Shown here piece by piece: positions 1 to 7,930 of a DNA stretch of 64,000 bases. The notes below the pieces were generated by a model. That model had not been told where the DNA came from and did not search any database. It saw only the letters and a program-made list of their open reading frames with translations. The translations under genes were made by a program, and so were the position numbers. Numbering within the stretch: the stretch's first letter is position 1; every line of letters begins with the position of its first letter. Origin of the DNA: Haloarchaeobius iranensis (GTDB lineage Archaea; Halobacteriota; Halobacteria; Halobacteriales; Natrialbaceae); assembly GCF_900103505.1 (NCBI RefSeq), contig NZ_FNIA01000006.1:1-64000 (forward strand). The letters are read 5' to 3'.

Positions 1-434
1 CCCGATAGTCGTGGGATACTCTGGGACCACCAACAGCCAGAAAGCCCCGATAGTCGTGGGATACTCTGGGACCACCAACAGCCAGAAAGCCCCGAGTGTC
101 TCGACTCGGTGGACTCACTGCGCTCCTCGTTCCTGCGGTGCTTGCGTCGTCCGCCGTCGTCGAGACACTCGCTCCTTTCAGTCCCACCGTCGGAGCAAGC
201 TCCGACGAGCCCCCGTTCGCTCGCAGGCTCGCTCACGGGGACACCCAACCGCGACCGCACCGCACCTCACGCCTCCCCAGCCGATTCGCTCGCGCGGATG
301 GCTCGACACGCTCCCTGCAGTCGCGCAGTCTCGCCAGCCGCGCGCCAGTCGGCTGGTCGATAGTCGAGACGCAGAGACAACTCGGGTTTTCCGCCGTCCC
401 CAACGCTTAGTCCGCGGCGCACGTCTCCCCGTCC
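1..434. repeat. Gene-free region: 45-bp tandem repeat plus dispersed intergenic element, copy A
   Basis: No convincing gene. Positions 1-90 are two exact copies of a 45-bp unit that ends in the motif CAGCCAGAAAGC; a third copy begins at 91 and diverges after a few bases, and the array may extend upstream of the window. From 174 to about 360 lies an element shared with 11974-12294. Its core (174-269 versus 11974-12070) is over 90 percent identical by eye and holds a perfect 9-bp stem (188-196 with 199-207). A large apparent reading frame across this stretch runs into the next gene in another frame and is not credible. Confidence 0.75.
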
Positions 435-1217
435 ATGGACCTGCATCTCGACGGCGACGCGGCACTGGTCACGGCGAGTTCGGCCGGCCTCGGCAACGCG
501 AGCGCGACGGCACTGGCCCGCGAGGGCGCGAACGTCACCATCTGCGGCCGGGACCCCGACCGGCTGGCCGACGCCGAGGCGGAGTTCGAAGGACTGGCGG
601 GCGACGTGCTCGCGCTGGAGGCCGACATCACCGACCCGAAGGACATCGCCGCACTCGTGGAGGCGACGGTCGAGGAGTTCGGCGGACTGGACCATCTCGT
701 CACCTCCGCCGGCGGCCCGCGCTCGGGCCCGTTCCTCGACATGACGGACCAGGACTTCTACGAGGCGTACGACCTGCTCGTGATGAGCGCCGTCTGGACA
801 CTCAAGGAGGCCCACCCCCACCTCGCGGCCGACGACGGCGGGACCTGGACCGCCATCACCTCCACCAGCGTGCAGGAGGCAATCGACGGGCTGGTGCTCT
901 CGAACGGCGTACGCCGGGCGGTCGTCGGCGTCGCCAAGACCGTCGCCCGGGAGTGGGCACCCGACGTACGGGCGAACGTCGTCCTGCCGGCGGCCCACGA
1001 GACGAGTCGCATCGAGGAGCTGGTCGAGCAGAGCCTCGAACGCGGCGAGTACAGCAGCTACGAGGCGGGGCTGGTGGACTGGGCCGACGGCATCCCGATG
1101 GGCCGTATCGGCGACCCCGACGAGCTCGGCGACGTGGTCGCGTTCCTGGCGTCGGACCGGGCGAGCTTCGTGAACGGGGCGTCGGTGCCGGTGGACGGGG
1201 GGCGGCTGCGGAGCTGA
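435..1217 (+). CDS. SDR-family protein with atypical active site
   Basis: Short-chain dehydrogenase/reductase fold, 260 aa, usual length. The N-terminal beta-alpha-beta nucleotide site is present as TASSAGLG (residues 13-20), with ICGRD following the second strand and TSAGG near residue 90. The usual catalytic Tyr-x3-Lys is not visible: where it should be the sequence reads LSNGVRRAVVG. The C-terminus has the family's FLASD and GASVPVDGG segments. It could be an oxidoreductase of the divergent SN..R clade or a binding-only protein; the substrate is unknown. ATG start chosen because the fold begins immediately. It is convergent with the sugar-nucleotide gene at 1219. Confidence 0.85.
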   Translation: MDLHLDGDAALVTASSAGLGNASATALAREGANVTICGRDPDRLADAEAEFEGLAGDVLALEADITDPKDIAALVEATVEEFGGLDHLVTSAGGPRSGPFLDMTDQDFYEAYDLLVMSAVWTLKEAHPHLAADDGGTWTAITSTSVQEAIDGLVLSNGVRRAVVGVAKTVAREWAPDVRANVVLPAAHETSRIEELVEQSLERGEYSSYEAGLVDWADGIPMGRIGDPDELGDVVAFLASDRASFVNGASVPVDGGRLRS

Positions 1218-1218
1218 G

Positions 1219-2247
1219 TCAGAACAGGTTCTCCTCGCGCAGTTCGCTCACGACCTCCCGCACTCGCTGGGCCTCGTCCTTCGGCACCACCAACACCCGG
1301 TCGTCGAACGCGGCGACGACCAGGTCGTCAACGCCGACGAGCGAGACGTGCTTGTCGCCCGCGACGACGTTGCCCGACGCGTCGCTTGTGAGTCCGTCAC
1401 CGAGCACCGCGTTCCCGTCCCGCTCCTCGACACCGAGGCCGGCGTCAGTGAGCCGTTCCAGCGCGTCCCACGCCCCGAGGTCGTCCCAGTCGAACGTCGC
1501 GGGGACGACGTATGCGTCGTCGGTGCGTTCGAGCACGGCGTAGTCCACGCTGACGGCCTCGGCGCGGGCGAAGCCCTCGGCCGGGTCGTCGGCCGTCACG
1601 ATGGGTGTAAGCGGCGTGTTCCGACACTCCCGGAGGAAGGCGTCGGGCGTCCACGCGAAGATGCCGGCGTTCCAGAGACAGCCCGCGTCGACGAGTTCGC
1701 GGGCGGTCTCGGCGTCGGGTTTCTCGCGGAAGGAGGCGACGGGTGCGACGCCGTCGTCGGTGTCGGCGTCGCCGCCGTCCTCGAAGCGTCCCTCGGGTTC
1801 GATGTAGCCGTAGCCCGTCGCCGGCCTGGTCGGTTCGACGCCCATCGTCACCAGCCCATCCGTCCCGACCGCAACGTCGCAGGCGTGTGCGGCGACGCTG
1901 GCGAAGTCGCCGTCGACGTGGTGGTCGCTGGGCACGCAGACGAGCACGGCGTCGTCGACCTGCTCGCGGATGCGGCGGGCGGCGTAGGCGAGCGCCGGTC
2001 CCGTATCCTTCCCCGCGGGTTCGACCAGCACGCCGGCGCGGGGGGCGTGCTCCCGGACCGCGTCCGCGTAGCGCTCGCCGGTGAGGACGTACGTCTCGTC
2101 GGCGAAGGCGACGCGGTCGACCGTGCTGGCGAGCAGCGAGCCGTCGCCGCCGAAGTCGAGGAACTGCTTCGGCCGGTCGGCCCTGCTGGCGGGGTAGAGC
2201 CGGGTGCCGGTGCCGCCGGCGAGCACCAGCGCGACCGTCGTCACCAC
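1219..2247 (-). CDS. Mannose-1-phosphate guanylyltransferase
   Basis: Makes GDP-mannose from mannose-1-phosphate and GTP in the cytoplasm, feeding glycan or surface-layer glycosylation. The N-terminal pyrophosphorylase signature GGTGTRLYPASRADRPKQ is clear, followed by the family's PSDHHVDG and GYGYIEP segments and an EKP motif. At 342 aa it has only the nucleotidyltransferase part; the C-terminal cupin isomerase domain of bifunctional bacterial enzymes is missing, as usual in archaea. GTG start. It overlaps the upstream small gene by 7 nt, so the two are probably co-transcribed and translationally coupled. Specificity for mannose rather than another hexose phosphate is inferred from the family. 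Confidence 0.88.
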   Translation of the reverse strand: MVTTVALVLAGGTGTRLYPASRADRPKQFLDFGGDGSLLASTVDRVAFADETYVLTGERYADAVREHAPRAGVLVEPAGKDTGPALAYAARRIREQVDDAVLVCVPSDHHVDGDFASVAAHACDVAVGTDGLVTMGVEPTRPATGYGYIEPEGRFEDGGDADTDDGVAPVASFREKPDAETARELVDAGCLWNAGIFAWTPDAFLRECRNTPLTPIVTADDPAEGFARAEAVSVDYAVLERTDDAYVVPATFDWDDLGAWDALERLTDAGLGVEERDGNAVLGDGLTSDASGNVVAGDKHVSLVGVDDLVVAAFDDRVLVVPKDEAQRVREVVSELREENLF

Positions 2248-2525
2248 GTCTCGATCACTCCCTCACGGATGTCCTCCAGACAGCCCTGGCAGTCGCGGTT
2301 CTCGGCGTCGAAACACGGCGGGACGCCGTCCTCCGAGAGCATGACGGCGCGCTTGTCGGCGTGGCGGCGGCAGACGATCTTCGCGCGGCCGTGCTCGTCG
2401 GCCGGGAGCCGGGTCACCGTCCGGCCCGTGGTGAACTGCTCGCGGGACTGCTCGTACTGCCGGCCGGCCGAGCGGATGGCCCGGCGGAGATAGCCGCCGA
2501 TGCCGGAGTCGGGGCCGTCGCTCAC
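2241..2525 (-). CDS. Small conserved haloarchaeal protein with Cys/His cluster
   Basis: A 94-aa protein from a GTG at 2525; a longer frame reaches 2726, but its first 67 residues lie over promoter-like DNA and lack conservation signs. The body begins with a basic helix (GYLRRAIRSAGRQYEQ) and ends with a cysteine-rich segment, CRRHADK then CFD then CQGC, which could bind a metal. I recognise the type as a haloarchaeal domain of unknown function (possibly DUF7091, not certain). It overlaps the guanylyltransferase by 7 nt. No function can be assigned. Confidence 0.7.
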   Translation of the reverse strand: MSDGPDSGIGGYLRRAIRSAGRQYEQSREQFTTGRTVTRLPADEHGRAKIVCRRHADKRAVMLSEDGVPPCFDAENRDCQGCLEDIREGVIETW

Positions 2526-2728
2526 CGGGACCACCGCCCGATGGCGGGCGTTCGGATGCGGGGTCGGCACGGACCCGTTGACATGCCCGAGCGTAGCGGG
2601 GCGGGCCACAAAGTCGCGTCGGTCGTCCACCTCCGCCTGGACCTGAGCGACGAATACAGGGGTTTCACGGCCAGCGACCGTCGTTTCACCCTCGGAGGGC
2701 GCTTTCACTTTCACCGCGCTTGGCACAG

Positions 2729-2736
2729 TTTAAATA
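2729..2736 (+). promoter_or_regulatory. TATA box for rpa3
   Basis: TTTAAATA lies 60 nt before the rpa3 start, with a purine-rich segment before it. A start of transcription about 25 nt downstream would leave a leader of roughly 35 nt. Inferred from the archaeal promoter consensus. Confidence 0.6.
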
Positions 2737-2795
2737 CCATCGCGCCCCAACGTCGATACGTCTCCCACTGAACACACGCGGAGACAGAGCCAACC

Positions 2796-3725
2796 ATGAC
2801 CGATGTGCGACAGCACGCCGAAGACTTACACGAACAGTTCTCCGGACACGCCGACGTGTCCGTCGACGAGATCGAGGAACGACTGGAACGACTGGTCGAC
2901 GAGTTCAAGGTGCCGATGGACGAGGCCAAGCGCAGCGTCCGGAGCCACTACGTCGACGAGACTGGCGTCGACCGCGACGAGCTCGCGGGCGGCTCCAGCG
3001 ACGAGGTCGAACTGGGCGACATCGACCAGGACGAGCAGTGGGTCGACCTGACAGTGAAGGTCACCCAGCTCTGGGAGCCCCGCTCCGACTCCATCGCCCA
3101 GGTCGGGCTGGTCGGCGACGAGTCCGGCACCAAGAAGTTCGTCTCCTTCGAGACCTCGGAGCTCCCCGAGCTCGAGGAGGGCGCGGTGTACCGCCTCTCG
3201 AACGTCGTCACCGACGAGTACGAGGGCCAGTACTCCGTGAAGCTCAACCGGACCACGACCATCGAGGAGCTCGACGAGGAGATCGAGGTCGGCGACGACG
3301 ACGTGACCATCGAGGGCGCGCTCGTCGACATCCAGTCCGGCTCGGGCCTCATCAAGCGCTGTCCGGAGGAGGACTGCACGCGCGTGCTCCAGAACGGCCG
3401 CTGTGCGGAACACGGCGAGGTCGAGGGCACCTTCGACCTGCGCATCAAGGCGGTCGTCGACGACGGCGTCGACGCCCACGAGGTCATCTTCAACGAGGCC
3501 GCGACGGAGGACGTCGCGGACATCTCGCTGGAGGAGGCCAAGGACATGGCGATGGACGCACTCGACACGACCGTCGTCGCCGACGAGATCCGCGACGAGG
3601 TCATGGGAGTGTACTACCGCGTGACGGGCCCGACGTTCGGCCGCTACGTGCTGGCCGACGACGTCGAGGAACTGACCGAGCGTCCGGACACCGAGTCGAC
3701 GCTCATCCGAGCGAGGTCGATGTGA
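2796..3725 (+). CDS. rpa3: Replication protein A, single-strand DNA-binding subunit (RPA3 type)
   Basis: Binds single-stranded DNA during replication and repair. The 309-aa protein has an N-terminal helical segment (about residues 1-65), an OB fold around 85-155, a second OB fold around 175-290, and an embedded zinc-finger-like cluster CPEEDC...C..H within it. Length and architecture match the haloarchaeal RPA3/RPA1 type. The next gene starts 1 nt after its stop and encodes the cognate RPA-associated protein, the arrangement known from Haloferax rpa operons. The ATG at 2796 follows a TATA box. RPA3 rather than RPA1 is judged from length and the partner's sequence. Confidence 0.9.
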   Translation: MTDVRQHAEDLHEQFSGHADVSVDEIEERLERLVDEFKVPMDEAKRSVRSHYVDETGVDRDELAGGSSDEVELGDIDQDEQWVDLTVKVTQLWEPRSDSIAQVGLVGDESGTKKFVSFETSELPELEEGAVYRLSNVVTDEYEGQYSVKLNRTTTIEELDEEIEVGDDDVTIEGALVDIQSGSGLIKRCPEEDCTRVLQNGRCAEHGEVEGTFDLRIKAVVDDGVDAHEVIFNEAATEDVADISLEEAKDMAMDALDTTVVADEIRDEVMGVYYRVTGPTFGRYVLADDVEELTERPDTESTLIRARSM

Positions 3726-3726
3726 C

Positions 3727-4326
3727 ATGAGCCAGGCACCCACCCGCGAGGTCGCCAAGCGCGTCTTCGCACGCGAGTTCAACGACGCGACGTACACGTT
3801 CAAGGAGTCCGACGAGGAGCGCGCCCCGAACTTCGCGCTCCTGCCGACGGGCGACCGTGCGAACCGCGTGTTCGTCGTCGGGACGCTCACCGAGACCGAG
3901 GACATCGGCGACGACTCGGAGTACTGGCGCGGCCGCGTGGTCGACCCCACGGGCACGTTCTTCATCTACGCCGGGCAGTACCAGCCCGAGGCGGCGGCGT
4001 TCCTGCGGGACACGGAGCCGCCGGCGTACGTCTCGGTCGTCGGCAAGCCCCGGACGTTCGAGACCGACGACGGCAGCGTCAACGTCTCGTTGCGGCCCGA
4101 ATCCATCACCGCCGTCGACGAGGCGACGCGTGACCGCTGGGTCGTCGAGACGGCCGAGCGCACGCTCGACCGCGTCGAGGCGTACGACGACGAGACCAAC
4201 GAGTACGCCGCGATGGCGACCGAGCGCTACGACGCGAGCCTGCTCGACAGCTACCGCGAGGAGGTCCTGACCGCACTCGAGAGCCTCGACGGCGTCGCCG
4301 AGGACGAGCCGGAAGCGACGGCCTGA
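3727..4326 (+). CDS. rpap3: RPA-associated protein (RPAP3 type)
   Basis: A 199-aa partner of the preceding RPA subunit. The N-terminus (PTREVAKRVFAREFN) and the OB-fold core with RGRVVDPTG and FFIYAGQYQPEA are typical of the haloarchaeal COG3390 family that forms complexes with RPA in vivo. It starts one base after the rpa3 stop, so it is translationally coupled. The C-terminal 40 residues are acidic and probably helical. Role in assembling or stabilising RPA on DNA is from the family, not from this sequence. Confidence 0.88.
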   Translation: MSQAPTREVAKRVFAREFNDATYTFKESDEERAPNFALLPTGDRANRVFVVGTLTETEDIGDDSEYWRGRVVDPTGTFFIYAGQYQPEAAAFLRDTEPPAYVSVVGKPRTFETDDGSVNVSLRPESITAVDEATRDRWVVETAERTLDRVEAYDDETNEYAAMATERYDASLLDSYREEVLTALESLDGVAEDEPEATA

Positions 4327-4340
4327 AACCGGCGGCTCTC

Positions 4341-4979
4341 TCAGTCGACTTCGAGCGAGACGGCAGTCACGAGCGCCCAGAACGACGTCCCCAGGGTCGA
4401 TGCGTACGGACCGCCGCCGACGAGGCCGACGACGGTTCCGAGGAGGATGAACACGGTGCCGCCGGCCGCCACCCCGCTTCCGACGTCCCGTTTCAGGAGC
4501 CCGAAGGCGTGGACCGCCGCCCCGGCGAGTACCGTCAGGTAGACGAGCGCCACAACCGGGAGGTACGCCGGACCGGACTCCCCACCCAGAACCGTCATTC
4601 CCCCGTAGTTCACGAGTTCGTACTGCGTCCAGTACAGCGACGTCGTCCAGACCAGGCCCTGGGCGACGACGAACGGGACGGCGACCACGGCGGCACTCGA
4701 CGACGGGATGGACTCACGGCGGTCGACGGCGTCCCAGAACCAGGCGACGACGGCGACGTGGAGGCAGAGCACGCCGACGTTGCTCAGTACCACCGCCGTC
4801 CCGACCTGGCCGACGTACCCTTGCAGCGTCTGCGTCGCAGCGAGGCCGAGGACCGCGGCGACGAGCAGCGCGACTGGGGTGGACGACCGGTGGTCCCGCC
4901 GTCGGCCGTGGAGCGCGACGGCGAGGGCGGTAGACCCGACGAGCGTGGCGGCGACCGGGACGCCTCGAGACAGCAACAT
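4341..4979 (-). CDS. Seven-helix membrane protein of unknown function
   Basis: A 212-aa polytopic membrane protein with about seven hydrophobic segments, almost no soluble loops and the general look of a 7TM sensor module without any output domain. I chose the ATG at 4979; a TTG start 27 nt upstream is possible but adds basic residues before the first helix without need. It is convergent with rpap3 (14 nt apart) and divergent from the ribbon-helix-helix gene at 5093. I do not recognise the family and assign no function. Confidence 0.7.
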   Translation of the reverse strand: MLLSRGVPVAATLVGSTALAVALHGRRRDHRSSTPVALLVAAVLGLAATQTLQGYVGQVGTAVVLSNVGVLCLHVAVVAWFWDAVDRRESIPSSSAAVVAVPFVVAQGLVWTTSLYWTQYELVNYGGMTVLGGESGPAYLPVVALVYLTVLAGAAVHAFGLLKRDVGSGVAAGGTVFILLGTVVGLVGGGPYASTLGTSFWALVTAVSLEVD

Positions 4980-5092
4980 GCCTTCACGTCTCAAGGGAAC
5001 GAACAAAACCGATTCGGAGTCGGTCGGTCCGTTCGGGCATCCACGGACCGTCTGACGAACGTTGAAGTGCCTGTGTGACAGTTACGGGTAGC

Positions 5093-5506
5093 ATGGGCAA
5101 CAAGAACAAGACGGTCTCGTTCCGCGTCAACGAGGACGCGTTCGAGACGCTGCAGGAGATCGCCGAGGAGCGCGACCTCTCGCTGTCGGCGGTGTTCCGC
5201 GACTACGTCGACATGCTCGTCGCCCACGACGGGCAGGTCGCGGTGGTGCCCGAGCACGAGGCCCCCGACGACGAACCGGTCGACGAGGCGTGGCCGCCGA
5301 AGGTCGAGGTGCCGAAGAGCTTCGTCCGCGAGCACGAGCGCCTCGAACTCGAAGCCGACCACCTGCGCGAGCAGCTCGACGAGTACAAGCAGTACGTCAC
5401 CTACCTCCGCGAGCGCGTCGACGACGAGAACGACCAGGAGGTCATCCACCTCGAGGACCTCGACGGGGCCGAGGACGAGGACGACGAACCGTACCAGCTC
5501 GGCTAA
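5093..5506 (+). CDS. Ribbon-helix-helix domain protein with coiled coil
   Basis: A 137-aa protein. Residues 1-45 form a CopG/Arc-like ribbon-helix-helix unit (KTVSFRVNEDAFETLQEIAEE...SLSAVFRDYV), a DNA-binding dimerisation fold. Residues 75-120 are a strong heptad coiled coil (LELEADHLREQLDEY), and the tail is acidic. The ATG at 5093 is preferred over an upstream GTG because the RHH strand starts there. It overlaps the convergent gene's 3' end by 4 nt. Likely a transcription factor; the target is unknown. Confidence 0.78.
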   Translation: MGNKNKTVSFRVNEDAFETLQEIAEERDLSLSAVFRDYVDMLVAHDGQVAVVPEHEAPDDEPVDEAWPPKVEVPKSFVREHERLELEADHLREQLDEYKQYVTYLRERVDDENDQEVIHLEDLDGAEDEDDEPYQLG

Positions 5507-5961
5507 CCCGACAGCGTCTCCTTCTCCCGTTTCGCGGCCTTCCGGGCCTCCTCGTTGCCATCGACGCGGGCGAGCTCCTCCATCGCCTCCAGCGTGCGGA
5601 CGGAGTTGTCGAGGAACGAGAGGATGTCACCCTCGTAGGCGTACACCATGTAGTCGTCACCCATCACGTCGACGATGGCCGACGGGCGAAGGCCCTGCGC
5701 CCGGAGTTCCAGCAGGTACCGGACGAACTTCTCCTCCGGGTGGCCACAGTACGGGCTGTTGTCACAGCCACAGTCCATGAAGTCCTTCGAGAAGTCGAGG
5801 ACGCGCTCGCGGGTCGTCTCGTCGAGCTTGTCCAGCGCCTCACCACCGTTGAACAGCATGTCCAGCGTCGCCCCCTTGAACACGCCCTTGGGGATGTTCG
5901 TGTCCAGCTGGGAGCTCAGCTGCCGGTGGTTCTTGACGTAGATCTTGTCCGTGATGGCCAC
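5503..5961 (-). CDS. Conserved haloarchaeal protein with CxC..C cluster
   Basis: A 152-aa soluble protein opening with MAITDKIYVKNHRQL and carrying a cysteine cluster CGCDNSPYCGH at about residues 65-75, which suggests metal binding. The rest is helical (RYLLELRAQGLRPSAIVDVM). I believe this is the haloarchaeal family listed as DUF5814, but I am not sure of the number. Its start follows a short leader upstream of the tRNA-His region. No function is known to me. Confidence 0.75.
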   Translation of the reverse strand: MAITDKIYVKNHRQLSSQLDTNIPKGVFKGATLDMLFNGGEALDKLDETTRERVLDFSKDFMDCGCDNSPYCGHPEEKFVRYLLELRAQGLRPSAIVDVMGDDYMVYAYEGDILSFLDNSVRTLEAMEELARVDGNEEARKAAKREKETLSG

Positions 5962-6085
5962 GCTTGGCCCACGTTAGGGTCGTGACGGGCAAAAACGTCG
6001 CGGTTCGGACCGTGACACCGCATGACGGAGCCTCTATCGAGTCGTAACGTATTTGAGTTCGACCCGGGTACGTTCTGGTGCAAGT

Positions 6086-6159
6086 GTCCGGGTTAGGGTA
6101 GTGGACTATCCTTCAGCCTTGTGGAGGCTGAGACGCGGGTTCGATTCTCGCACCCGGAC
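6086..6159 (+). tRNA. tRNA-His (anticodon GTG)
   Basis: A full cloverleaf can be folded. The acceptor stem pairs 6086-6092 (GTCCGGG) with CCCGGAC ending at 6159. The anticodon stem is CAGCC/GGCTG with loop TTGTGGA, giving anticodon GTG (His). The T arm contains GGGTTCGATTCTC. The G at the 5' end paired with a C at the 3' end fits the genome-encoded G-1:C73 identity pair of archaeal tRNA-His. No CCA is encoded and no intron is seen. Confidence 0.93.
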
Positions 6160-6493
6160 TTTCTGTCTGCGAACGAACGTGAGCAGACGAACGTCCGTCG
6201 AAGAGAATCGAACCAGGGAGCAGCCGAGCACCGCGAGGCTGCGAGTGAGGTTCGATTCTCGCGGTCTTGCCCGTTCTCTTCGTGAGCGACACCAGACATG
6301 CACCGTCCAACCTCGAAGTAAGACGCATTGAGTCCCGGCCTCGTCTCAGCAGTCACGGCTACGTCGCCGTCGCCGTGGCCGGGTCCTCGTCGACCGGCCG
6401 GGGGCCGGCCGGAGGACGACCGCGGAACCCGCGCCAGAAGGAGACGAAGACGGACAGCGGCGGTTACGACGGGAACGCCGGCGGCAGAGAGCC
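6160..6493. other. Gene-free spacer with T-arm-like inverted repeat
   Basis: No credible gene. GAGAATCGAACC at 6203-6214 is the exact inverse of GGTTCGATTCTC at 6249-6260, and the second copy extended by two bases (6249-6262) equals the T-arm segment of the tRNA-His at 6138-6151. The rest, 6300-6493, is simple GC-rich sequence and the 3' flank of the convergent gene. Confidence 0.55.
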
Positions 6494-7810
6494 TCAGTCG
6501 TCCTCCTCCGGAGCCACGGTGGGTTCGTCGTCCCCGGCTCCCGCCGGACCGGCGGCCGCCGTCGCGGTTCCGGCTCCGGTGTCGTCGTCGGAGTCGTCGT
6601 TCCGGGTTCCGTCGGCGGGCAGTACCGAGCCGTCGGAGTCGGAGTCGGGGAACTCGAAGGTGCGTTCGGTCTCGTCGGGCGCCTCGACGTCCTCCGGGGC
6701 GAGCACGTCGCCGGCGGTCGGCTCCGGCGGCGGGTCGTACACGTAGCAGAGCTCGCCGTCCGGGACGTAGAACCGGCCGTCGTCGCCCGACTCGATGACC
6801 CGGGAGTCCGTGTCGATGGCCACGTCCACGAGCCCGGTGAGCGAGTCCACCTCGACGACGGTCCGTGACCGCACCGCGTCGGGGACCGCGCCGACGGTGA
6901 TCCACTCCGAGAACTCCTCGCGCTCGCTCTCGAACTGCGCCCTGGCCCGCTCTGGAGCGGTGGGTTCGATGCGCACGTCACGGTAGCGAACCGCGACACC
7001 CACGCTCACGAGAGCGAACGTGAGTAGCCAGACGGCGCCCGTGCCGACGAGCGACGCAGCGACGACGGGGCCGTCCGGCCGCTCGGTGACGCGCCGCCGT
7101 TCGGTGACGGTGACCGGGCTCGCATCGAGACCTGTCGGCTCGACGCGGACGGCGGTCCCGTCACCGGTGAACCGGACGCGGAGTTCCTCGGACTGGTCGA
7201 CCGTCCGTCCGGCGACCTGCCCGCGCCGGTGGACCGTCGCCAGGAGGAACACCTGCGTCTCGCCGGCGCTGCTGTCGAGCGCGCGCTGGATGGCGTCGAC
7301 GCGGTCGAACAGCGCGGTGGCGTTGACGGCGTACGGGACCCGGAGCTGTTCGCCGCCGTCGAGCGTCGCACTGGTGGTGTTCCGGGCGACCGTCCGCTCC
7401 CAGTAGACGGTCGTCTCGGTGCGCTGTCCGTCGCCAGCGCCCGACCCGTCGCTCTCGCCGACGGCGCGCAGGACCACCGCCGTCTCGACGGTCGTGTTCA
7501 GCGTCGCGTCGCCCTGGTGCCCGACGGTGACGGTGCCCGAGATGACCGGCGACACGTTCGCGAAGTACACGGGTCGGTTCTCGAGTCGCTCGCGGTCGTA
7601 GACGGGTGTCTTCGTGACGACGTCCGCGCCGTGGCTGACGGCTGCACTCGGTTCGTACAGCGTTCGCTCGTCCGTGACCGTCGTCGACTGTGGCTGTACC
7701 GCATCGGCAGCGACGACACCGGCGACCGCGCTCGCGACGAGACAGACGACCAGCAGTGTCCGGTAGTTGTCGGCGACCAACGCTCGGATACGTGTCCCTC
7801 CTCGTGTCAC
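6494..7810 (-). CDS. DUF5305-type membrane-anchored exported protein
   Basis: 438 aa from a GTG at 7810 (a longer start at 7861 is possible but places odd residues before the signal). One N-terminal membrane segment (LLVVCLVASAVAGVVAA), then an extracellular beta-rich region with many Asn-x-Thr sequons, then a second membrane helix near residue 275, and a cytoplasmic tail rich in Asp, Glu and Thr. This matches the haloarchaeal DUF5305 family, often found near signal peptidase and secretion genes; no such neighbour is seen here. Function unknown. It is flanked by the tRNA spacer and the site-2 protease. Confidence 0.72.
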   Translation of the reverse strand: MTRGGTRIRALVADNYRTLLVVCLVASAVAGVVAADAVQPQSTTVTDERTLYEPSAAVSHGADVVTKTPVYDRERLENRPVYFANVSPVISGTVTVGHQGDATLNTTVETAVVLRAVGESDGSGAGDGQRTETTVYWERTVARNTTSATLDGGEQLRVPYAVNATALFDRVDAIQRALDSSAGETQVFLLATVHRRGQVAGRTVDQSEELRVRFTGDGTAVRVEPTGLDASPVTVTERRRVTERPDGPVVAASLVGTGAVWLLTFALVSVGVAVRYRDVRIEPTAPERARAQFESEREEFSEWITVGAVPDAVRSRTVVEVDSLTGLVDVAIDTDSRVIESGDDGRFYVPDGELCYVYDPPPEPTAGDVLAPEDVEAPDETERTFEFPDSDSDGSVLPADGTRNDDSDDDTGAGTATAAAGPAGAGDDEPTVAPEEDD

Positions 7811-7930
7811 TCGGTGTTTCCCCCCAGTATGGGTGTCTTTCTGCCAATAATAAGCGTACACGTTGGTATATCACGCATCCACCGGGGCGAGTAACTATCA
7901 CCGAGCGCGAGGATGACTAGTCACTCCGCC

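Noticed and set aside
1-95. 45-bp repeats as a CRISPR array
   Set aside because: The units abut with no unique spacers and the unit is not palindromic in the manner of CRISPR repeats; no cas genes nearby.
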